From NCBI RefSeq assembly GCF_039555335.1, contig NC_092628.1, positions 77,688,713 through 77,752,712 on the forward strand: a stretch of 64,000 nt of DNA, given 5' to 3'. Every line of letters starts with the position of its first letter. Within the stretch, counting starts at the first letter, position 1. The translations under genes were made by a program, and so were the position numbers. The notes beneath the pieces were generated by a model that saw nothing but the letters and a program-made list of their open reading frames with translations, did not search any database and was not told the DNA's origin. Positions 56,701 to 64,000 of the stretch are shown in pieces. The stretch comes from Amphiura filiformis. Taxonomy: Eukaryota; Echinodermata; Ophiuroidea; Amphilepidida; Amphiuridae.

Positions 56701-57882
56701 GTACAAAATATAATGAATGTCTGATTTACATAACCATCCCGTACGCCATAAACATACAGTGTTACGTTAGTATATAAAAGTACGTTACAATCATGTACGA
56801 ATTAGTATTTTAAATAATATTGAGGGCGTCCTCCTCAGCAAATGTTTAAACATGGCTTCAATGTATAATTGACACCTCGATCTGCACTTACCATTTTAAC
56901 TAGATTGACAAACAGAGGTCTAAAGGTGACATTGGTTTGTGTTTGAGTTCGATTTACTGGTCTGATTTTTATACCGTAATCCTGCAGTAAATGGTTCCTT
57001 AGAGCGCGATGAGGTGAACTTTTGCAACCTAGAAAGTAGTAGAATGATAATTAATTATTATTGTCATTTACTGCTACTGTTAATCCTCCTTCTACCACAT
57101 TCTGAAATATATGCTATTATGAATGACCCATGCAAAGTTGATATCAAATGTCACAGTAGAGGAATTAAAGGAGGATTTCGTGATCCTAGCATCCGCTTTT
57201 TTTCCCAGTAGATATCCACGAAAAAAGCTTACTCCCAAACTTTCAGTTAATTCCGATTTTGCGTTTGCGAGTTATGCATGATTATGCGTATTACACTGCT
57301 CCATAGACCACTGTTGTAATTTCGTTCTGGTATACCAGAACGAAATTCAAATTTGACGATATTTTTGCTAAATGAATTAATCTGCAAAAAATTTGTGGTA
57401 CTTAACATTATGTAGCCAGAGGTATCCAGTGGTATCAAAAATCTCAACTTTAAAAAAAAGAAAAGTGGGGGGTAGGGGTGAGGTTGTGGATCACGAAATG
57501 CCCTTTAAAGTTGCAGATTTATCATGTAATAATTGCAAAACATTAATTTTTTGAAGCATATATATTGCACCAGTCATATACTGTATTAATAAACAAACAA
57601 AATATCAATGTAAGAAAATTGATTTGTATCAAAAGAATTATAAACATATTTAAAGAACACATTAAAACATATTATTGCACATACGCTGAATCATATCATC
57701 TTCCATTATATTCTCAATGGAAGAACTAGGCAGCATATATCAGCCACTGTATCAAAATAGGTACAAATCAAAGTAATAAGAAATCACATGAAAATGTTAA
57801 TGTCATACTTACATTGGATGAGAATCAAAATAGGAATAACAACACTCCAGATGAAAAGCATGCGTCTATATATTCTGTCCAT
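50787..57882 (-). CDS. N3: Cys-loop receptor subunit, nicotinic acetylcholine receptor alpha-like
   Basis: Seven exons in transcript order: 57813-57882, 56892-57028, 54905-54949, 54669-54778, 52870-53091, 51548-51861, 50787-51211; 1323 bases, open, 440 residues. Signal peptide MDRIYRRMLFIWSV... Features as in N2: Cys-loop SRCAVYVKWFPFDTQVC, loop-B TSWTY, paired cysteines YACCEN, linker Pro-Ser-Lys and 2' Pro (SKLPFSI), a short acidic/basic M3-M4 loop, M4 with CTTLIFVYIRV. Closest to N2 in sequence and intron content, so N2 and N3 are the younger pair. Four TTAA-flanked elements sit in its introns, two of them an inverted pair around exon 2. Confidence 0.9.
53237..53397. mobile_element. TTAA-flanked hairpin MITE in N3 intron 4
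   Basis: Arms GCAAGAAGACCGTAAGTCCACTT and AAGTGGACTATCGGTCTTCTTGC, then AACATGTATACAC and its inverse. TTAA at 53233-53236 and 53398-53401. N2 has no insertion at the matching place (about 41083). Confidence 0.7.
53534..54609. mobile_element. 1.1-kb TTAA-flanked non-autonomous element in N3 intron 4
   Basis: Ends GGCCAGAGTAATGGAAGA and CCATTACTCTGCCC are inverted repeats; TTAA on both sides (53530-53533, 54610-54613). N2 shows the empty site GCCACTTAAATGA near 41253. No transposase frame. piggyBac-type target duplication. Confidence 0.8.
55459..55535. repeat. G-rich GT tract in N3 intron 2
   Basis: Runs of up to 8 G alternating with GT on the + strand, in the place homologous to 42241-42290 of N2. 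Confidence 0.65.
56220..56550 (+). mobile_element. TTAA-flanked MITE, left member of an inverted pair in N3
   Basis: Ends AAGGGCATTTCGTGATCC and GGATCACGAAATCCTCC; TTAA at 56216-56219 and 56551-56554. Centre has the palindrome TTTCGTTCTGGTATACCAGAAC. N2 has the empty site GATTAATTAAATGTG near 43238. Confidence 0.8.
57169..57504 (-). mobile_element. TTAA-flanked MITE, right member of an inverted pair in N3
   Basis: Same family as 56220-56550 in opposite orientation: GGAGGATTTCGTGATCC on the left, GGATCACGAAATGCCC on the right, TTAA at 57165-57168 and 57505-57508. N2 reads GAATCAAGCTGCAG at the matching place. Together the pair encloses exon 2 (56892-57028). Confidence 0.8.
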
Positions 57883-57965
57883 GTTAGCTACTATTAATGC
57901 TGATTACCATCGCAAAGTAATGAGAGCCGGGTTTGTTCAATCATGCCTTTAATGGCCCATCAGAG
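57883..57965 (-). promoter_or_regulatory. N3 promoter region (conserved)
   Basis: On the sense strand CATTAAAGGCATGATTG, CCCGGCTCTCATTACTTTG and GTAATCAGCATTAATAGTAGC precede the ATG, matching N2 almost base for base. Upstream of about 57960 the similarity stops. Confidence 0.4.
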
Positions 57966-58527
57966 ATTGGTCGACGACTCCAAATTTTTTTCAGAACTCA
58001 CCTAAATATGGTTGTTAAATCAAGGAAATATCTTTGGACTATTTTCTGTTTACTAATATTGACAAATCGTGAAGAGAACTAAAGTTTTTTTTTTAATCGC
58101 ATGGGCTTTCTACACGAAATCGGCACGAAATGCATTGTGGGATAGGAGCAGGGAAGCAGTTCACAATTCGACACCCACTTCCAGGTTTCCGTTTCATGTG
58201 CCGACGAAGCGATGTGACAGCTGATATGCACAGGTTTTTTTTTTTTTTTTGTGAGAAAAATGAGAAGAAAATTGAACATGTTGAATGATTTCAATGTCAA
58301 TACATGACAATTCCAAATTATCCTACTATAAAATTGAAATAGAAGGGTACAGGTAGTAAGAATATCGCTATAAAGCTCTATAACATCCCTGCCAACATAT
58401 CAAGTGCAGCTGGCATAGCAGTCCAGTACTAGCAGTGCAACATAAGCTTATAAAAATACTACAAATACAATCATTTTTCATGCCAATGCCCGAATACACG
58501 ACATTGCATGAACATCATTGATTTGAT

Positions 58528-59034
58528 CCCAGCAAACACAAAACATTTTAAAAACGTTTTAAATAAGTTATATTTTGGCTTTTGGTTTAGGTAAAAACGT
58601 TTTAATAACATTAAAATGTCGGGTTATATAAAGGTCATGATAACGTTTTAAAACGTTTTGTATGAAAACACACTACAACAATATTTTTAAATGTTTTCAC
58701 AAAATGTTATTGTAAACTATTTTTGCAAACATTTTTGCCAAATATTTTGTCAATACTTAAATAACATTATGTTAAAATATTTGAACCCAGCAAACACAGA
58801 AATGTTCTTAAAATGTTTTTTTTTCAAAACATTTTAATAACATTTAAATGTCGGTTTATATAAAGGTCATGAAAACGTTTGAAATGTTATCATTGTTGTT
58901 TGCTGAGCAGTAGATTATCAAAACATGTTTTTTAAGGTTACGAAACCGTTTTATACTCTTAATATACCCTTTATATAACCCGACTTTTTATAACCTTTTG
59001 CGAATGATGTCGAAAACGTTTTGTGTTCGCTGGG
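58528..59034. mobile_element. AACGTTTT-family MITE (two joined copies)
   Basis: Starts CCCAGCAAACACAAAAC, ends GTTTTGTGTTCGCTGGGG. A second left end (CCCAGCAAACACAG) occurs at about 58796, so two partial copies are joined. Contains CGGGTTATATAAAGGTCATGA. Confidence 0.7.
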
Positions 59035-59217
59035 GATATGTATCAATAGAGAGCTTGCGAAATGGAGTTACTTTAACTTTAACTTTAACGTCTAGAGGAT
59101 TATAGAGGATTATGTATTCAAAACCACTCTGCCATTAAAGCCGCTTGAAGTTAAAGTTAACGCCAGAATCTATAGTGTGCCGTAAATTATGATGAAAATA
59201 CGTCATAATTAAAACGG

Positions 59218-60250
59218 TTACGGTTCGCTATCTCTAAGGTTCGCTATCTCTAAGGTTCGCTATCTCTAAGGTTCGTTATCACTAATTACGAAAAAGGTCC
59301 GCTATACCTAAGGTTCGATATCACTAATTTTGAAAAAGGTTCGGTATTTCTAAGGTTCGATATCACTAATTGTAAATAAGGTTCGCTATCTCTAATTTTA
59401 AAAAAGGTCCGCTATCACTAATTTATTGAAGGTTCGCTATCTCTAAGGTTCGCTATCACTAATTTAAAATACGGTCCGCTATCTCTAATTTTAACAATCC
59501 CGGTATCCCTAAGGTTCGCTATATCTAATTTTAAATAAGGTCCGCTATATCTAAGGTTCGCTATCTCTAAGGTTCGCTATCTCCAAGGTTCGCTATCACT
59601 AATTTCAAATAAGGTCCGCTATCTCTAATTTCAAATAAGGTCCGCTATCTCTAATTTTAAATAAGGTTCGCTATCTCTAATTTCAAATGAGGTTCGCTAT
59701 AGCGGTCCTTATTTAAAATTAGAGACAGCGGACCTTATTTGAAATTAGAGATAGCGGACCTTATTTAAAATTAGAGATAGTGGACCTTATTTAAGATTAG
59801 TGATAACGAATCTTAGGTATAGCGAACCTTAATCGAAATTAGTGATAGCGAACCTTAGAGATAGCGAACCTTGATAAATTAGGGATAGCGAACCTTAAAC
59901 AAAATTAGTGATAGCGAACCTTAGGTATAGCGGACCTTTATTGCAATTAGTGATAGCGAACCTTAGAGATAGCGAACCTTCAATAAATTAGTGATAGCGG
60001 ACCTTATTCAAAATTAGTGATAGCGAACCTTATTTTAAATTAGTAATATCGAACCTTAGAACTAGCGAACCTTATTCTAAATTAGTGATATCGAACCTTA
60101 GAAGTAGCGGACCCTTTTTTAGGTATAGCGAACCTTTTTCTCTATTAGAGATAGCGGGATTCTGATCTCCATAGACTTTACACGTTAGTGATAGCGAACC
60201 TTAGAGATAGCGAACCTTAGAGATAGCGGACCTTAGAGATAGCGGGATGT
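59218..60250. repeat. Head-to-head array of GGTTCGCTATCTCTAA repeats
   Basis: Left of about 59700 the + strand carries more than 20 copies of GGTTCGCTATCTCTAA and GGTCCGCTATCTCTAA, often spaced by TTTTAAATAA. Right of it the same words occur inverted (TTAGAGATAGCGAACC). The turn is the perfect centre GCTATAGC at 59697-59704. Either strand could fold into a hairpin arm of about 500 bp. Confidence 0.9.
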
Positions 60251-60259
60251 CACCATTAA

Positions 60260-61330
60260 AACAATGGTTTGCATATTTCCTCATAGACTACATAATTACC
60301 ACTTATGTATTGTCTAGTTAATAGACCAATTATTGGAAATCTAATTTGGTTTGGGTAAAAAACATGCCACATGATGCTAAAAATTACTGATTGAATTAGA
60401 TCAAAATAAATTTTGTTCCAAACGTCACACTTGATATATATACATTTGTGTGTGCTCATGACGTACACCAAATCAGCTTGCGGAACCAAGTTTTTGGCTT
60501 GACTTCAACGCCAAGGGGATTAAGTTCCAGTAAAATGGACTGATTTTACGCGACCCAGCAGTGTAGTGAACTTCTGCGAATTGCAGCTACTGTGAACATT
60601 TTTTACAACGTTGCGTGTCTTATAATTACACCTCTATATAACCAAATATGTTTGTACTGTTCAGGTATTTTATTTAATTATTATTTTATTCATTTAAGCC
60701 TACATTATGTACCCCAATTCAGCAGAAAGCTGGTCTAACATGTGCCACGCTATTATACGCATATTATAGGCCTATGGGTATTGTATGTCAACCAAATTAT
60801 TCATTATTAAAAGAGGAGGCCTATTTGTTACAAAAATAAGAATGTCAGAAAAGGAGCATCCAGAAATATGTGGGTTGAAATTCAAAATTCTGGAAGTTTT
60901 TAAAGAACAAAATGAGGATCATTCGGGGATATATATTTAATTCGATCAGAATGCAAAGAGGAGTCCTTGCCCTCCTAAAAGAAAACTCCTGGCAACGCCA
61001 CTGGGGAGTGGGAAAGTGAGGATAGATGAATAGATGGAGGGAGGGGATGATATGGAGAGGTAGTGATGGTGGTGGTGGGGGGGATAGGGAGAGGAAACAG
61101 ATAAAATGGGCTTGTGTCCTGATGGAAATATAAAATTGACAAAGCTGACGTTTACTGGAATAATAATTGAGCTTTTATTATAATAATCCGGGACAATAAT
61201 ATAGGCATATCACAAGAATATTTAATTGAAACATGTTTAGAAGTATAATATTAGCGTATAGCTCATAACATAGGCCTAATTCCCATTGCATTGGTCATCG
61301 CCAAGAGATGTAATCCATGTTTATTCAAAC
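60260..61330. other. Gene-free interior of the 2.8-kb element
   Basis: No recognisable frame. A purine-rich tract (GGAGGGAGGGGATGATATGGAGAGG-like) lies near 61035-61090. Confidence 0.4.
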
Positions 61331-61342
61331 TAAAGCAGTATA

Positions 61343-61616
61343 CAGACTTTTTGTTGTACGTACAATATTGTATGTACAATATGTACGTTATTTAATCTAT
61401 TGCCATTCTATTTCCAGTAATGTTTTAAGTTCTAACGAATGTTTGATGACGTAAAATCGATAATATATTTCTGCTAGATATTGTATGTAACATATTATCG
61501 ATTTTTCGTCATCAAACATTCGTTAGAACTTAAACATTACTGGAAATAGAATGGCAATAGATTAAATAACGTACATATTGTACATACAATATTGTACGTA
61601 CAATACTCGGAGTCTG
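61343..61616. repeat. Near-perfect 274-bp palindrome
   Basis: Arms of about 115 bases pair almost without mismatch, from GTACGTACAATATTGTATGTAC at the tips through CTATTGCCATTCTATTTCC to GATGACG near the loop (about 61460-61490). Such a young, tight inverted repeat reads as a recently moved MITE. Confidence 0.85.
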
Positions 61617-61853
61617 AAGCGCGCTTAAGCGCCTATTGTAATAAGTGTTACCAACAAACCACTTCAGCAAACAAAAGGGAGAAATTTGATGCAGTCGCTT
61701 TTACATACCCTTCTTTTGATCACCCATTGATACACTTCGCCTAGTTTAAACAACAAGACGCTGTTGGTACAGAAACCAATCTGACGTGAAATCGAATCGA
61801 TATTTTTGAAGTTGCCGTTAAAGTTCCAGTAACTTCATTCCGCAAGCTCTCTA

Positions 61854-62980
61854 ATATTTCAATGTGCCGGGGGAAGGGAAACTCAACTTCCATGTTGGTT
61901 GACCTGTGTGTTCGGCGTTCAGGCTTAGGGGACTGGATCTGGGCAGAATATCATTGACATTAGGGCTGTCAATTACTTTTGAAGGGTGTTCTCAAATATG
62001 CCGGGAATCATGACATTTGTTGACATACAAAAATTACGGGTCGTATAAATCGTGGGGTGTATCTAGAAGATCGTTAGGGGGCATTGCTAGACCTGGATTT
62101 TTGCCAAATAAATATACGCCCCCACCCGAGGACAATACTGTGCCGCATAGCCCCACAATGGGCGGGGGGGGGTAACATAACACAAATGACCACACGGATA
62201 TGTTTCCTCTTCTGGATTTCACAGCTCCAAAAGGCCCCTAAATTTGACCATAATGAAGTTCAGAAAGTCCGTTGATTTTGATAATTCAGCTCTAAAAAGT
62301 CCCCTAAATTGTTCATTTCTTACATTTCTGTTTTTTAGGCAATTTTCAACCAGAAAGCCAATAAATTTTTGATTCGCTTCCCGACGTTATATTTTCAATA
62401 TTCATGCAAAATCGGACGAGTACTTATGGGTAAAATTCTGCGCGCAATTAAAGTTTAAAATGACGCGAAATGACAAGTGACTAAAACATTATGTTTAGAA
62501 TCCATGAATCTGTAAATTTATACGAAATTATGCAAATGAGATGGATAAAAATCTTATTTCTGTCACCACCATCAAGAAATAAACATTCTGGACCAAACAT
62601 CAGTAAAATTGGATATATTAAGGTTTAGATAATTTTTTTGAATATCGCACCTTTAAAGACAATACAATACAAAAGAAATACAACATACATTTTGTATAGA
62701 TGAAACATTATTGCTGTGCTTTTGTTTAAACTTTAACTTCTGATCTAAATGTCAAATTTAAGTGAAAAAAATCAAATGAAGGCCAACATTATGCTGTATC
62801 ATAAATTAAAAATAAAGAAATAAAGAAATAAATATGATATGCTGGTAAGTTATTTTGTGTGTAAATTAATTAACCGGATGGGACACATGGGTATTTATTG
62901 GTAAATACTACCAAGGATATACTAGGAAATGCAAATACAAATTTACTCTTAAAATGTGTGCTAAATATATTTAATTCAGA
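61854..62980. other. Gene-free stretch
   Basis: No gene recognised. Part (62380-62520) resembles 47940-48200 (AATGACAAGTGA, AAAATTCTGC words) and may be the left part of the interspersed repeat family. Confidence 0.4.
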
Positions 62981-62984
62981 ATAA

Positions 62985-63560
62985 CTCATCAGCGCTAATT
63001 ATTGAAAAGCTAGATTGATGACCAGTTTACAGAGGCGTCTAATTACTTCCCTATCACATACATTATATCTGTGGAGAGAACGAGCACTATAAACAATTAT
63101 TAAAATTATTAATATTCGATTTTCTCTTGAAAAGACTGCAACAATGTACCGTAAGCAATAATATTGCCAAAACCTTTCGGCAATTTCATTTCATTTAGAT
63201 AGTATTTCATACGTGTAAAAGATTATGTTACCCATCCTACACCAAAACATGATCTTGTTATTACAATTTGATTGATAAGGTCGTGTGCATAATCTTGTTA
63301 GCTCCAATTTGCTACCAAATTTGCTACCAAACGCTCTAGATTGACAAAGATTGAATAAATCGCGCATTGTACCGGCACTTGGAATCATAAGTATCAATCT
63401 TTGTCAATTTTGGAGTGTTTGTTAGCAAATTTGGTATCAACTTGGAGCTAACAAAATTCTAAACACGACCTTATCACTAAAATTATCATAACAAGATCAG
63501 GTTTTGGTGTAGGACAGGTTAAATAAGTGCTGACTTTCTTTATTTGAGGGGTTTATGCTT
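62985..63560. repeat. Interspersed repeat, copy 2 (foldback)
   Basis: Matches 49013-49410 and 49750-49830. Its right part (63390-63540) is an inverted copy of 63230-63360 (CTACACCAAAACATGATC / GATCAGGTTTTGGTGTAG; AATTTGCTACC-like / GGTATCAAC-like). Lacks the nested TA MITE of copy 1. Confidence 0.6.
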
Positions 63561-63865
63561 ATTTCGTCATTAAAGGTTATATAATGATAGTTAATATCAT
63601 CAGCATTAACCCCGGCCCCATTTCTACAGTGAAGTGCACATTTTAGGAGTATCTAAAAGATTAAACAATTCGTGACACTAGCTAAATTTGCCAAATGCAG
63701 TGCTTACAACCACTGGATTCTTGAGAAGTTTTTTATTCGTTAAATTTTCTATTCGGATATAGGGTATGGTATGTTATTACCGTTGCACAGTGTATTTTAC
63801 CCATACGAAAAATCATTCCGTACGGACCGTACTGTGCATGCACAGATCACAGACAGTGACGCAAT

Positions 63866-63912
63866 CAACCAATCAGCAGTTGGAAAATCGTTAACCCAAT
63901 GACGTCATCGCT
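63866..63912. promoter_or_regulatory. CCAAT plus CRE cluster near the window edge
   Basis: CAACCAATCAGC and, 25 bases on, CAATGACGTCATCG: a CCAAT box and a full palindromic CRE (TGACGTCA). The combination is common in animal promoters. No gene is visible beside it within the window; one could start beyond 64000 or run leftwards. Confidence 0.25.
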
Positions 63913-64000
63913 GCATTTTCATTGATGAAATTCAAAATCGTTCAAAAACACGAGTTTTTAATTGCAAATATTTATTTTTTTGTAATCATGAATGTCACTC

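Larger units (their letters stand above)
59049..61851. mobile_element. 2.8-kb TIR element carrying a foldback array
   Basis: Inverted ends: GAGAGCTTGCGAAATGGAGTTAC on the left and GTAACTTCATTCCGCAAGCTCTC on the right, continuing into AACTTTAACG words, with TA immediately outside both. No transposase frame. Inside are the inverted array 59218-60250 and the palindrome 61343-61616. Superfamily not assigned. The pairing of these ends as one element is an inference from the inverted match and flanking TA. Confidence 0.55.

Noticed and set aside
59218-60250. CRISPR-like array
   Set aside because: Repeats are short and variable, spacers are not unique, and the orientation flips at the centre; eukaryotic context.

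Overview
This is AT-rich animal nuclear DNA with multi-exon genes, GT-AG introns, abundant short inverted-repeat transposons (MITEs), a tRNA-derived SINE and microsatellites. The gene content (MT-type matrix metalloproteinases, alpha-type nicotinic receptor subunits) and the repeat-dense, intron-rich layout suggest an invertebrate, most likely a marine deuterostome such as an echinoderm or hemichordate. The species is not determined. No bacterial, organellar or CRISPR features are seen.

Left part (1-22.8 kb, + strand): three tandem paralogous matrix metalloproteinase genes, here MMP-1 (3' end only), MMP-2 and MMP-3. Where complete they encode a propeptide with cysteine switch and furin site, a zinc-metalloprotease domain, a Pro-rich hinge, a hemopexin propeller and a C-terminal hydrophobic tail with no cytosolic part, which reads as a GPI-anchor signal. 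MMP-2 and MMP-3 lie in two roughly 10-kb direct tandem duplications (about 2445-11985 and 12344-22835). Comparing the two copies dates many of the transposon insertions. Both MMP-2 and MMP-3 show a one-base frame disturbance in the same hemopexin exon.

Middle spacer (20.6-26.3 kb): no gene recognised. It holds a tRNA-derived SINE, an ATT microsatellite, a 0.65-kb foldback element and smaller MITEs.

Right part (26.3-57.9 kb, - strand): three tandem paralogous Cys-loop receptor genes (N1, N2, N3) with identical seven-exon structures and intact frames (486, 441 and 440 residues). They carry the paired loop-C cysteines of nicotinic alpha subunits. The M1-M2 linker reads Pro-Ser-Lys where cation-selective nicotinic subunits have Gly-Glu-Lys, so the channels may be non-canonical in ion selectivity. 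N1 has two diverged copies of its first exon and promoter. N3 carries four TTAA-flanked elements, two of them an inverted pair around exon 2; the N2 paralog gives the empty sites.

Right spacer (57.9-64 kb): no gene recognised. It holds a 2.8-kb element with terminal inverted repeats. Inside it are a 1-kb head-to-head array of short GGTTCGCTATCTCTAA-like repeats and, separately, a near-perfect 274-bp palindrome.

All exon limits were read by eye from splice signals, frame and paralog comparison.
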